Source: Clarkia xantiana subsp. parviflora (taxonomy: Eukaryota > Streptophyta > Magnoliopsida > Myrtales > Onagraceae). From it: DNA of 64,000 bases. Position 1 is the stretch's first letter; every line of letters starts with the position of its first letter. Positions 21,669-33,263 of the stretch are shown here, in pieces. The stretch lies in assembly GCA_036873135.1 (NCBI GenBank), contig JAPTYO010000001.1, positions 25,349,774 through 25,413,773 of the forward strand, given 5' to 3'. The notes beneath the pieces were generated by a model. It searched no databases. It worked only from the letters and a program-made list of their open reading frames with translations, and had not been told where the DNA came from. Both the position numbers and the translations under genes were made by a program.

Positions 21669-22412
21669 TGATGGATATACGCCCAATTTGAACCCGTGAC
21701 TTCCGAATCGTTTTATTTTTATCACCCCCTTAATGATTGTAAATCGAAACTTTGACCCGAACACCCCGCCGAAACACCAACGGTCCGGACGAGGCAAAAA
21801 TACTCGTCCGGGCCACGCGTCGAACTCACCTAGGTGAGATCGGGTGGCCACACCCGATCTCCCCTAGGGAGGGGTTGGGTGGCCACACCCAACCCCTACC
21901 CTTAGGGGTCGGATTTTCTCTCCACCCCCAAGGGCCCTGGCACCGTTTCCCGACTCTCACACTTAGATTATTTCCGCCAACCTCTCCATGCTTTAAGGTT
22001 TTAATTATGGGATCAAGGACTAATTAATTGTGTTTAAAGGTTAACGATGTCATTAAGTCACCTTAATGACACCGTTGCCTATAAATAAAACCCGTCCACC
22101 ATTCATTTGATCATCTGGATTACTTGCACATTTTTAGCTCTGGCTTCTCTTTACATTTTATCTCTCTAGAATTATTCTGACTTAAGCATCGGAGAGGGTT
22201 CATCAAGCACCACCCCCCCCCCCCCTCCGTGCTTGATACTGCCCCGACATCAAGGAGAAGAAATACCTCGAGGAGCAAGGAGAAGAAAGATAAGGAAGCG
22301 GAAGAGTAGGAAACGGTACGAAATACCTCGAGGAGCACGTAACCCGACATCACATTAGTGGGAGATAAGCTCTAAGTTAGCGATCCGTTGACTCAGACCT
22401 TATAACCTAACA
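21669..22412 (+). repeat. Element F LTR 2 (744 bp), internal 3' LTR
   Basis: TGATGGATATACGCC to CCTAACA, preceded by the purine tract and therefore the genuine 3' LTR. It holds four inverted repeats in a row (21785-21897), a run of 13 C (about 22213-22225) and an extra repeat of the AAATACCTCGAGGAGCA segment not seen in the other two LTRs. Confidence 0.92.
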
Positions 22413-22415
22413 CTC

Positions 22416-23175
22416 TGATGGATATACGCCCAATTTGACCCCGTTGACTTCCGAATCGTTTTATTTTTATCACCCCGTTAATGATTGTAAATCGAAACTT
22501 TGACCCGAACACCCCGCCGAAACACCAACGGTCCGGACGAGGCAAAAATACTCGTCCGGGCCACGTGTCGAACTCACCTAGGTGAGATCGGGTGGCCACA
22601 CCCGATCTCCCCTAGGGGAGGTCGGGTTGACCAACCCATCTCCCCTAGGGAGGGGTTGGGTGGCCACACCCAACCCCTACCCTTAGGGGTCGGATTTTCT
22701 CTCCGCCCCCAAGGGCCCTGGACCGTTTCCCGACTCCCACACTTAGATTATTTCCGCCAACCTCTCTATGCTTTAAGGTTTTAATTATGTGATCAATGAC
22801 TAATTAATGTGTTTAAAGGTTAACGATGTCATTAAGTCACCTTAATGACACCGTTGACTATAAATACAACCCTTCCACCATTCATTTGATCATCTGGATT
22901 ACTTGCACATTTTTAGCTCTGGCTTCTCTCTACATTTTATCTCTCTAGAAGTATTCTGACTTAAGCATCGGAGAGGGTTCATCAAGCATCACCCCCCCCC
23001 CCCCCTCCGTGCTTGATACTGCCCCTCTTGCAGGGTAGCAAGGAGCATAGAGACAAGGAAGCGGAAGAGTAGGAAACGGTACGAAAGACCTCGAGGAGCA
23101 CGTAACCCGACATCACATTAGTGGGAGATAAGCTCTAAGTTAGCGATCCGTTGACTCAGACCTTATACCCTAACA
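22416..23175 (+). repeat. Element F LTR 3 (760 bp), in tandem with LTR 2
   Basis: A second complete LTR in the same orientation, separated from LTR 2 only by ctc (22413-22415) and followed by the right TSD atagt. It retains an additional inverted-repeat unit (GGTCGGGTTGACCAACCC) that LTR 2 lacks, and a run of 14 C. Confidence 0.92.
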
Positions 23176-23180
23176 ATAGT

Positions 23181-24399
23181 GTTTTTCATTAATGTGAGTT
23201 AAATTAATCTCATCTCGCATGAACAAATAATGTGTAATTCTAACATTATGTAATTCTGTACTATGTTTCTCGAAGTGTTTAATGAATGCTTTTAGCCAAA
23301 CTCTTCGTTCAAGGCTAATGGTTGGAGAGTCGTTTTACCGACTACTTCCTTTCATTTATTTAACTCATCCATAGATTTATCTATCTTATGGACCATGCAT
23401 TTAAGCTGTCGCTTTAATGCCATAGTTGATATTCTAATTAGATTGTAGTAGCTGGAAGGCTTACATAAAATCTAAGTAGTTATCTGTGAGTTATATCTGA
23501 AGAATTACAAACGAAAATTCCGCATTCATAAAAATTATTAAATTCGTTTTCTAAAACGATGTGTCTCGTCTTTCGAGGTGACATGCGTCATGCGCATTAT
23601 ACCAGATCTAAACCGTGGTTTTGAAATCGTTTTAATTTCCGAATTCAAAATTAAATCGGTTTTAACATGCATATTATTTTGGGATACATATGTTTAATGG
23701 AGTACTTAACAAATAAGGATGAGGTAAGTCGGTTTTCCTTTTAGAACTGTGCAATCGATGAATTTATTCAGTTCAGTTTGACCTGACTGAGATGACAGAA
23801 TATGTAAACTGTTTCGTTTTTGTTCGACCACTTTTACTTAGCCGAAATTTTGGTTCTAACCCGTGGGTTTAAAATTTCGTTTCGGATCGTTCCATTTGAC
23901 CGGAACATTAAATTGATAAGTAATTTTTTTTTCGGAATGCTCCCAAGCTTTGAATCGAGGAACAGTTACTTTTAATCAATAATACCGAATTTCAAAATAA
24001 CCAAAATTTAGTAATTCAGACGAACAACGAACGATAAATGATAATGGTAGGATTTTTTATCTGAAGGTCACATATTTGATCCATGTTTACCGCATAGATA
24101 GTCAAGAACTTTAAGTCATGTTGAACATCACATATGATTAAATTCACTAGTGAATCACATCTAATGATTTGTGTTCAAGTAAAACATTTACGGCTTTACA
24201 TACATGACATACGAGGCGTGTTTGAGACGCACTTTATCAACAGGGTTTAACCCATCAAATTATCGTATAAAACCTTTTTACGGTCTAGTTCACTTCATGA
24301 TATATGGATCACAATTGACTTCAGATGATCTCTTGTGCTGAGAAGGTTGTCGCTTCACTGCCTTGGTTCCTTTGCTTAACTAGACTCAAGGTTATTGAA
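23181..24399 (-). other. Element D non-coding spacer between gag and hinge (right part)
   Basis: Continuation of the D spacer right of F. It is homologous in order and length to 28100-29560 in C, 38240-39790 in H and 56291-57598 in E. In a complete Copia element protease and integrase would be here. I see no D-S/T-G, HHCC or DDE motif in any frame. Confidence 0.65.
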
Positions 24400-24868
24400 T
24401 CATGTCAATGTAACGCAACCATATACATCTTTTCATGTTGACCCTTTTATTGCGAAGGTCTCGAGTGGCCATTACACCAGCATCCATGAAAAGAAAAGAC
24501 CATCACATTCAACTGAAACATTTCTAGCTTTAACATCCTTGCTTCTACCGAGGCAGATGCAAAGGGATACCAAGCTTTGACATTGTCTGGTTGCAATTTG
24601 AAGTCTTCTTCAACCCCTTTTATTCAAGGTTGAATGTATCACCACATACGCATTTAGATCATCAAAGAATCTACTTCAATATTTAGGGAACAAACTATCA
24701 TGTTCATTTCTCATTGTCAAAATCATACGAACTACCATTTTCATTCGTAGTTGTCCTCTCCGCTTTTCGGAGTCGTAGCAGAGAGGAGTCCAATACATAT
24801 TCCTTATGTTCATCATAATTTATACCATCAAGATTGCAAGGTTCATAGAAGCGTACCGACTTAGCCAT
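24400..24868 (-). pseudogene. Element D gag remnant
   Basis: The ATG at 24868 begins MAKSVRFYEPCNLDG-like sequence with the Copia Gag N-terminal motif. Compared with the gag of E it soon loses frame. The downstream part (to about 24400) matches the H gag region 38050-38240 but contains stops. No zinc knuckle follows. Confidence 0.72.
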
Positions 24869-26243
24869 GAAAACTAATAAATTTATAATTATGCAAATTC
24901 AGGAAGACAACAACATTTTGACAGAATTGCGAACATCAGATTATCTATTAAGATGGAATACGACGAATAGTGATTCTTCAGTCACTAAACCAAACCAACC
25001 TTCAGTAAACCGAGGAAGGGGGTGTCGTGAAAGAATTCACACTATTGTCGTTTTCAATTTAATAGATCAGTCTTTTGAAAACGGTTATTCGATTGCAAAT
25101 TACCGGAACGGGAATTTTCAAACAAGCATACTCGATCTTGGCTTTCCCAAGGCCCTTATGATTTTATAAAATTATCTGATAATTTACGCATGCATATTTA
25201 TAATTATACTATATCTAGCAAATCATCATACCATGCCATAAATATCGAACACAACATGCTTACGCGTCATGCGTCTAATGTTCCTAGCATATATAATTCT
25301 ACGTAAAGTAAATTATCACATGCGATCTATTATGAACATCCTAGCATACGTGTCAAAACATGCAACATCCGCACACATCATGCATAATTGGCGACTGGAA
25401 TTTTCGGTTTTATAAAATGTTTTAAAAATATTAGGGGTTGTTTTGAAATTCATGCTTACAATCAATCATGCGAATTTCTAGACATGAATTCTAGGCACTT
25501 TCAATCAGCATAGCATGTCTATCCTATTGCGCAAACCATATATTTAAATCTCAGAGCTCAATGCTCGCAATATAATATCCAGCTAGCTTGACAAAGTCAA
25601 GACGACAGTTCTAATTATATCAAAATATATGATGCAGAAAGTAAACAATTGCAAATCAGCCCACTAATTTAATCCAGTCCCAAAAACATGCAAGTCCGAG
25701 ATCCATCCCCATAATCGAAACCAGGCATTAGGGTTTTAATTGAGACCGTGTATTAAAACACAAACCCTAAGAGCACTGTTTAGGTTAATTTTATAGTTCG
25801 AAAACATTTTGGATTTAAAATTGACATCCTATTTTATTGAAAAATTAAAAAAAATTCGGAAAATTTCAAAATGGTTCGGTCCAAATTTTAAAATCCGGTT
25901 CAATTCGGTTTGATTTTTAAAAATTCCGGTTTGGTCCGAAACGGTTCAATAAAATAAGATAGTGGTTCGGTTTATCACTCAAAACCGGTTAGGTTTAATT
26001 TAGTTACTACGGTCTGACCTGACCCGACTAGGTCGACTTGATTAAGAAAACTCGGATTGGTTTTATCCGTTCCGGTTTAGCAATAGGACCGGCCCATAAA
26101 CCCTAGGGTTCGGCCGAAATATGTCTTGTGGGCTAAGTAGGGTTTTAAAGTCCACTAAAAACTTAACTTAGCCACCAAGAAATATTAATTAGTTAAAATA
26201 TTTTCTTATATTGCTAATATATATATATATATAATTCGGCTAA

Positions 26244-26282
<39 letters not shown>

Positions 26283-26325
26283 AATAAATATTTTCAAGAT
26301 TTTATCACTAAGATGTAAATCAATT

Positions 26326-26385
<60 letters not shown>

Positions 26386-26394
26386 CGGCTAAAT

Positions 26395-26441
<47 letters not shown>

Positions 26442-27063
26442 TTGTCAAAAATATATTTAGGGATAAAATATATAGACAATATATCTTCTTAATCTTTTTA
26501 AGTAACTAAATCCTGTCAATATATCTTTATCCCTATCCTTTAGTTATATATATTGATAGTTAATATCTATTACAATATTATATTATAAACCTATCCATAT
26601 TTTCCAACTTATAGATATATAGTTACCTATTAATAAAATTTAAAAATGACAACATATATATTTTTATATTAGTGCCGATTTTTTAAAGTCTTGGTGACCA
26701 AGAAAATTAATTTTTTTACCTAAAATACCCCTAGGGTTTTCGGCACAAACATGCAAAGTTGGAAAAGTTGTCAAATTTTAAGATCAAACCCTAACTTGAT
26801 CATGAATCCAAAAGGTGTTCTTGATAAAAACTCATGGTGTTCTTGAAGATCATGAACATCAAACTTATATTTAAACCCAAATTTTCGGCTATGATCCATA
26901 AAAACATGTAAATTTTGAAAATTTAAAGTTTTTAAAGATCAAACACATAGAAATAGTTAAAAAATTTCGGATTTCTTCATGGTGTTCATATACTTGAAAA
27001 TTTCGAATTTTTCATAACATCAAGAACATCAATTTATAAAAAATTTAAGAACTCCTAACTCAG
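24869..27063 (-). other. Element D leader (about 2.2 kb)
   Basis: Same block order as in C. Near gag lie the hairpin CTTGG-GAAAG-CCAAG (25137-25151 on the minus strand) and the AAATT...AATTT inverted repeat (25097-25117). The CCGGTT-rich tract is at about 25880-26090. Microsatellites are (TA)n at 26216-26233, 26330-26382 and 26396-26437, plus (CA)n at about 26244-26268. No gene is seen; the ORF at 24867-25169 is in the leader on the wrong strand. Confidence 0.72.
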
Positions 27064-27075
27064 GCTCTGATACCA
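27064..27075 (-). other. Element D primer binding site
   Basis: TGGTATCAGAGC on the minus strand, one base inside the 5' LTR end; tRNA-iMet type. Confidence 0.92.
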
Positions 27076-27076
27076 C

Positions 27077-27637
27077 TGTTGGATTACTGGGACGTAATAC
27101 TACGGAATGCTAAACGTGTACTAACAAGATATCTAATCTACGCAGCGGAATTAGTACACATACCTTTTAGCTTTCCTGCCCAAGAACGATGTGGAAGGAG
27201 TTATGATCCTCCGGTCGGAACCACGTGCAAGTTCTTTGTCAGAAGAAGTCTCACGCGATGTAGCTCCACAACAAGACCTCTGATCGATTCTTCAACAGAG
27301 ATGGAACCTCGGACTTCATATTGATGGTGCCGAATTTTAGATTAGGGTGACAAATTTTATCAATGGAGATCCTTGTTCTTAATTGTGTGCTTAAACCCTT
27401 AGGAGTCACCCCTATATATAGTATTGGGTGGAGTTTCCAAAAGGCAACTCCACCCTATGTGGTACTAGGGTTTCGGCCGAACCATGTAAAAAGGAGGGAG
27501 GCCCATTTTGGGCCTCCCTTGTCAATTACTAATTGGATTTGGCCAAGTTACCTCGGATTGACAATTACCTAATTAACTTAGGTAATTCCCTTAATTAACG
27601 GGCTCATATTACGGCGCCACGTCACCATATGCTAACA
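27077..27637 (-). repeat. Element D 5' LTR (561 bp)
   Basis: Minus-strand TGTTAGCATATGG to TCCCAGTAATCCAACA. The TATA box TATATATA is at 27413-27420, with the adjacent inverted repeat (27426-27455, one mismatch in the 13-bp stem). TTCGGCCGAA is at 27472-27481. The right TSD tatgt follows at 27638-27642. Confidence 0.93.
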
Positions 27638-27642
27638 TATGT

Positions 27643-28093
27643 AAGAGAACTCATTTTCGATGAAAGTATACATAAGTGTATTGGCGTGAATAAGGGGAGG
27701 ACATGGGTGAATGAGCAAGGCGTTCTTACATACCCCAATAAGTTAAGGAGCTTTGCCGATCGGAGTGCTTGTGAGGTGATACTGGCAGCCTTGGACAGAG
27801 AGGTTGCAGAGGACTTCAAACTCAACTTAAGTGCTCTTCAACTTTGGTGTGCCATTAGACTCCGCTTCGGTGGAGGAAGGGTAGCCGAAGCCAGGAGAGT
27901 GTTGCTTGAGTATGTTGCCCTTATTTCCCAAGATGCGGGTGTAAAACCCACATCAGATCTTACGAACGAGAGATCGAATTGGAGAAATATACTCAGTATT
28001 GCACAAAGGTACCCTCTATCTTGGTTGGCCGACGACGACGGGCTCGGTTATTTGATTGAATCAATTAAGTTTATCACTAACCTATTTTTTTAA
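27643..28093 (+). pseudogene. Element C gag, C-terminal fragment
   Basis: Continues the gag of C after D. The open frame reads ELIFDESIHKCIGVNKGR, then RSACEVILAALDREVAEDF and LSALQLWCAIRLRFGGGR, a UBN2-like pattern of Copia Gag. It ends with PLSWLADDDGLGYLIESIK, which matches PLSWFVNEKGLTRLIKSIK in the gag of E. The stop near 28093 precedes a basic tail that in E ends PRKKKSKR. The complete gag would be about 210-230 residues, short for Copia, with no CCHC knuckle. The GTG-like start of this fragment is an artefact of the insertion. Confidence 0.8.
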
Positions 28094-29559
28094 ATCAAAC
28101 AAAATAGATCGGAGGATTCTTCTATGCTTCACCGAAAGAGATCAAGGGGAGATGCAGAGGAAACGGGATCATCATTTTGGTCCTTAAACGAAAATCCGGT
28201 GTGATGAACGCCAGTGATAAAAGTACAACATATGTTTCGTTTAAATCCTCCCAACGCACTACCTTTTGTCTCTTAAAGCTTCGTGCATGATCTGGATTCT
28301 AAAACCATCGTCGTTATTTCTCTTATATGTTCGTTTTTTTGAATTTTGGTTATTGATATTTCTGAATCTTTTGAATACGGTAGTTGTCATTCGATTCGAA
28401 ATGTGTTCTGGTTATCAAAATTAATCTACTCGGCTAAAACGAGATTGATCCGAAAAGTAAGTAAAACGAAACAATAAGGTCAAACAACTCCATAAATTTT
28501 AATCATATAATCATTTGAGTAAAATCAAGATGCCATTAAAATCCATCCATTGCGTAGCTCTAAGAATAAACCGATTCTAACTCTTTCTTTGTTAATACTC
28601 CATTGAATGAAATAAACTGTAATGATGATCATGTTTGAACCAATTGGATTAAATTGAACTAAATTCAGAAATAAACGATTTAACCAAGGGTTAAAACTTC
28701 GGTAAAATTGCGCTTCGCGCAAGTGGACCTCGAAAAATGAACACATTGTTTCAAAGTATGGTTTTAATAATGAAGTGTTTAAACGATGATGTGCTGAATT
28801 TTTTGTCTGCATTCCTTCGGAAATAACTTATTGATAACATTTACATCAGTAAGAAGTAGGCTTCGGAAAGCTACCACGACCTTGTAAAAGTATCAACTGA
28901 CGCATAAGGTGAAAACTTGAAATGCTCAGTTCAGAGATGGGATAAAATCTCTGAGATAAGTTTGTAAACGAAGAAGGATGAAGTCGGATAAACGATTTTC
29001 CTTCTATACGCCTTGAATGACAAGTCAGGCTAGGCATTCAAATCAATTCACACACTTCTGAAAGCATAGTTTATAAACATAATGTTATAGTCACTTAATC
29101 AGATGTTCCCTAAGGGATGATGAGAAGTGATACACATTCATGTAAAACTGTGTTCCATTGAAATCGGTATAACACGCCACCATAAAAGCTGAAGAGTTAT
29201 GCGACATTAATTTGTTAAACACGTATTTAGGACAAGAGTATGTTAACTACTCTTTGAAAGTACATGTTTTCAGCTTTAGGACATGGTATCGCGGTTGAAC
29301 ATGTAAACATTACATACTTGAGGACGAATTATTCCGATGCATTGACAGTTACAAAATAATGAGTCTTAATCAAATCAGGAGCAAGATATTACGATATCAG
29401 GTCCCACTTAATTCGAGTGGGAGAGATTTAAACCAGCAACTCAAGTGAATGACATGGTAATGATAATGAGAACATTTTCATAATAAATCCACTGGGAGGA
29501 ATAAACACCTACCACATGTAATCACTGTTGCTGTTTGGACGAATCAAATTGAACCTGAC
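28094..29559 (+). other. Element C non-coding spacer between gag and hinge (about 1.5 kb)
   Basis: It holds the place of protease and integrase but has stops in all frames. I recognise no catalytic motif. It is collinear with the spacers of D, E and H. The open stretches at 28525-28812 and 28846-29037 are antisense and not conserved as proteins. Confidence 0.65.
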
Positions 29560-30770
29560 TATCATAATGCTGAACCAGGATTGCCACAACTACCTATACT
29601 ACCCATTGTTCCCAGTGGGAGTGATCCGACAAACTTGGTTGCAGATCCTAGTGATCAAGGAATTAATCTTGGAAGTAAAACTCCGAGACCGAGAAGTCGT
29701 CCAAGGAAAGTTGTCGGTTATGGTTCAAGCACTGCTCTTGTACACAATAGAAATGATGCTCCGATAAGAAGCGTTATTTCGAGTGGGAAAAAAATTGATC
29801 CCAATTGGAAGGAATGCTCTGAAAAGAGGCATTATTCCGAGTTGGAGAGACGTTAAGACTCATAGACGGGATAAACAAGCCTAAACGAAAGTCAAAGGCA
29901 TCAAACTTCTCCAAAGAACTATCCCATCTAGAAGGGTGATGACTTCACACTAACAACTGTTGGACTGCATTGGAAAGACCTCAAGTGAAGAAATGGAGGA
30001 AAATAATAAATGAGAGATATCACCTAAATGAAAGTCATTATAGTCAATAGTTGATTTACCTGTTAACCACAGGGGCATAAGGATACTGATGGAAAAGGTC
30101 GAGCGGTACAAAGCTTGACTTGATGCGAAAGGATATACCCGTTTCACGGAGTTGACTTTGATAAAAACAAACTCACTGACTGTGCGTAAAACCAAGGTTA
30201 GGCACAATCATGGTCCTGGTCGCAAGTCTCGATCTCGAGCTGCACCAAATGTATGTTAAGACCGCATTCCTCCACGGAAACCTGGAGGAAGAGATCTACC
30301 TGGAGCAACCGGAGGGTTTCATTACTCCTGGTAACGAACATAAAATTTGTAAACTCCAGAGGTCCATCTACGGTCTTAAACAGTCGTCTCGGCAATGGTA
30401 CCGCAGATTCCACGAGAAAATCGTAGGAAACGGATTTGTGAGTCTTCACGAGGATCCGTGCGTGTATTATAAGACCTTCGGGTCTAAGTATGTCATCTTA
30501 ACCTTATACGTGGACAACATACTCATTGCCGCAAACGACGTGAATTTTATGAACAAGTCAAATTCCTGGTTGGCATCTGTATTTGAGATGAAAGACATGG
30601 GAGAGGCCACATACATAGTAGGCATTAAAATTGCTAGAGATCGAGCTACCCGGAAATTGTGTCTATCTCACGAAGCTTATATCAACAAACTGTTGAAAAA
30701 AATTCAAACTACAGGATGTCAAACCCGTGGATACGCCGGTGGTGTTTGGGTGCGCACTGTCAAAACGTGA
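29560..30770 (+). pseudogene. Element C hinge and reverse transcriptase
   Basis: The hinge (29581-29856) reads LPILPIVPSGSDPTNLVADP followed by an Arg-rich linker. RT resumes after stops around 30100 and is open from 30210 to 30770. It has ASLDLELHQMYVKTAFLHGN, SIYGLKQSSRQW and LCLSHEAYINKLLKK. The catalytic box reads YVDN (at about 30508-30519), with the second essential Asp replaced by Asn. A shift near 30710 separates the end of RT. The enzyme would be inactive even if expressed. Confidence 0.88.
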
Positions 30771-31472
30771 CGGCCCCAAGAACCTGGCAGAGTGTGAACA
30801 GATGAAGGGTGCGGAGTATTTAAGCATGGTCGGTAGTTTGATGTACACCATGCAATGCACCCGTCCGGAGGCGTGGTCCTAGTAGCACGTTTCCAGTCAG
30901 ATCCTGGCTATCAACATTTAAAGGCTATAAAACGAATAATTCGTTATCTGAAAGGTACTGCCGACTACTCACTATGCTATGAAGGCAAGAAGTTAGAATT
31001 GATCGGTTACAGTGACGCCGACCATGGGGGCGATCCGGATGATCGTAAGTCCACCACAGGGGAAGTGTTCCTCCTTGCAAATGTCGTCATTTCATGGACG
31101 AGCAAGAAGCAAACCTGTGTCGCGCCGTCCACGATGGAATCGGAATTCGTAGCTCTCTCTAAGAATGCACAAGAAGCGGTCTGGCTCTTAAGGCTTCTAA
31201 TTGCACTGCTTGGTGGTGATGTCGAGAAAAAACCAGTGAAGGTCTTCTATGACAGTCAAGCAGTCATTGCGGCAGTTAAGAATCCGAAGTACCATAGTAG
31301 GACCAAACACATTGATGTGAAATATTTCTATGCTAAATCTATGGTAGAAGACAATATAATCACTATGGAATACTTGTCCACTGATAATATGATTGCGGAC
31401 CCATTAACTAAACCACTACGCAGGGAGATGTTCGAAAAGCACGCAAAACTGCTTGGATTGCGTAGGGTTTAG
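30771..31472 (+). pseudogene. Element C RNase H
   Basis: Open from 30855 to the stop at 31472. It has LKAIKRIIRYLKGTADYSLC, ELIGYSDADHGGDPDDRKST (catalytic Asp), [20 protein letters not shown] (catalytic Glu), KVFYDSQAVIAAVK (catalytic Asp) and the C-terminal PLTKPLRREMFEKHAKLLGL. This is the best preserved RNase H of the family in the window. It is out of frame with RT upstream because of damage around 30710-30855. Confidence 0.88.
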
Positions 31473-32593
31473 AAATGGCAAGTATATATTTTTGATATTA
31501 TAAAATTACATTTTGTAATCGAAAGAATTGCAACTGATTTTATGATCAATCGACGTCATAATGTTTTGATTACATCAGATTTCCGGTCTATAAAATAAGT
31601 CGTAGAAGGACGCAATCCTCTGCCAAACTATGTCGAATGTGGGCCTTACTTAGTCACACAGTTACGGTAGTCTTGCGGTGGAGGAAGGCCTCTACCAAAC
31701 AAGACTGGCTAAAAGTCAGGGGATAAACCTGATTAAGCAAAACGATTATCTAGTTTCGAAGTAACTCGACAGGATTTTCGTTTTGCAAATCGTCGTGATG
31801 AACTTCTTTCGTCATTTAACCACATTCTGGGCCAGATGAGAATGTGTGATAGCATGATTGACATATCTCGTTCCTGTCAACCCAAAAGTTTCAGGTTTTC
31901 TATCAACGCGTGCTTCATACTACGTGTGCCACGTTCAACCACGAGGTCACAGCTCAGTTGTGCTAGGAAGGAATCCTCGTGATTCTGGCGGGCGCAAACT
32001 TCTTCACCTCGAGCGTGTGATTGATCCCAGGAGCCTTATGAAGAGGCACCTAAAGTATCCTCATGAACTCGGAACTCATATCTAAGGTCAGGCTCAATGC
32101 TCGCTTCCCGGCGTACGAGCGTAGTGCTGAACAAAAAGGCCCAGTGGCCACGTCTTTGGAAACCGGTTGGATTTGACTAAGGAAATGAGCAATAGGGATG
32201 GTCAATTTCACCTGTAATTCACCAACTCTTGTATTCACTAGGTGGCCACCAACAGGATATTAGTTGAAGGTTGTGAATACTTGTACGGATGCCTTGGAGA
32301 AGTGTTCCTATGTGGAAACTAGGAAGAAGGAGAATTATTAGTTGACCTAGGATACAGCGCGATACTATATAAATGTTGTTTATAAAAGGTTGATTAGAGA
32401 AAAGGGAATCAGCGTTCTGCGGGCGCTACAATACTCCTAACGAGTAGCACGGTGCCCGTCGTATCCGCCGGTCGCACGGCAAACCTCGTATGAACTATTC
32501 GGAAGCAAAGACCAGATCGAAGGAGTGAAATGTTGATGCAGATTTGGACGACAATACATTAACAGGCACCCTCCCATTCCGGCGAGTGGGAGC
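31473..32593 (+). other. Element C 3' noncoding region and polypurine tract
   Basis: About 1.1 kb homologous to the 3' parts of D, E and H. It ends in CGAGTGGGAGC directly before the LTR, the likely polypurine tract. No gene is supported. Confidence 0.7.
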
Positions 32594-32666
32594 TGTAAGC
32601 ATATGGTGATGGGCGCCGTAATTGGTAGCCCATAATATGTATAGTTAGTTTACCTAAGGAAGTTAG
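32594..32666 (+). repeat. Element C 3' LTR, first 73 bp
   Basis: TGTAAGCATATGGTGATGGG through AAGGAAGTTAG, matching the start of the 5' LTR at 5246. It is cut at 32666 by E and resumes at 60860-60865. gttag (32662-32666) is the left TSD of E. Confidence 0.9.
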
Positions 32667-33263
32667 TGTTAGATTACGGGGAGTAATCACTACGGATACT
32701 TAAACAAGGTACATGCTAGTAATTGAAATTAAGCGGAAGTTTCACACATACCTTTAAGATGATCCGTAGACCCAAGATCTTCTCAGAAGGGAGTTCACGA
32801 TCCTCCGGTCGGGACCCGTAGAGGTTCTTGATATGGAAGCCCTACGTGGTGCAGGCTCCACAGCAAAGCCTCTGATCGATTCTTGGCGCGGAGACAGATC
32901 TTTGTAGAGTTTGCTCGAAGGCAATTTGGCACACCCTTGGTGAGGGATATGGTTCGGCCGAACTAGGGTTTATGGGGGAGGGTTTTTCTCTCTAAAACAC
33001 TCTAATGAGGGAATTGTGATTAACCCTAAAAATCCTCTAACACCTCTTATTTATAGGAGGAGTAAACTTGACAAAAGTCCACTTTACCTCACCTAAGGTT
33101 TCGACCAGCCTATGTATTTGGGGAGGCCCAATATTGGGCCTCCCATATCAATTGTGAATTGGTTCTAGCCCAATTAACCTAATGTGACATTTACCCAAGT
33201 TCATTAGGTAAACTATACATATTATGGGCTACCAATTACGGCGCCCATTACTATATACTCACA
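32667..33263 (-). repeat. Element E 3' LTR (597 bp)
   Basis: Minus-strand TGTGAGTATATAGTAATGG to CCCCGTAATCTAACA. TATTTATA on the plus strand (33048-33055) is the TATA box. A 24-bp perfect palindrome GGGAGGCCCA...TGGGCCTCCC lies at about 33122-33145, and TTCGGCCGAA at 32953-32962. The inverted repeat next to the TATA box is degraded here. Confidence 0.92.

Larger units (their letters stand above)
11992..23175 (+). mobile_element. Element F: Ty3/Gypsy Tat-clade element, non-autonomous, three LTRs
   Basis: Bounded by a perfect TSD atagt (11987-11991 and 23176-23180) inside the spacer of D. Order on the plus strand: LTR, primer site, gag, protease fused to a second gag-like segment, tandem repeats, antisense multi-exon gene, GC-rich stretch, purine tract, then two LTRs in tandem. 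RT, RNase H and integrase are absent: between the protease ORF end (16136) and the repeats there is no room for them. It must have moved with enzymes supplied in trans (inference), like the TR-GAG class of non-autonomous elements. Confidence 0.92.
7989..27637 (-). mobile_element. Element D: Copia-family LTR element, minus strand, inserted in gag of C
   Basis: The LTRs at 7989-8552 (3') and 27077-27637 (5') are bracketed by a perfect TSD tatgt (7984-7988 and 27638-27642). Without F the element is 8460 bp. On the minus strand the order is 5' LTR, primer site, leader, gag remnant, non-coding spacer (interrupted by F), hinge, RT with intact YVDD, RNase H, 3' noncoding DNA, purine tract and 3' LTR. 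No protease or integrase is found. The LTR pair differs at roughly a dozen of the first 270 bases by eye. Confidence 0.93.

Noticed and set aside
21785..21897. Palindromes in the F LTRs as inserted MITEs
   Set aside because: No TSD around the units, and they are present in all three LTRs at the same place.
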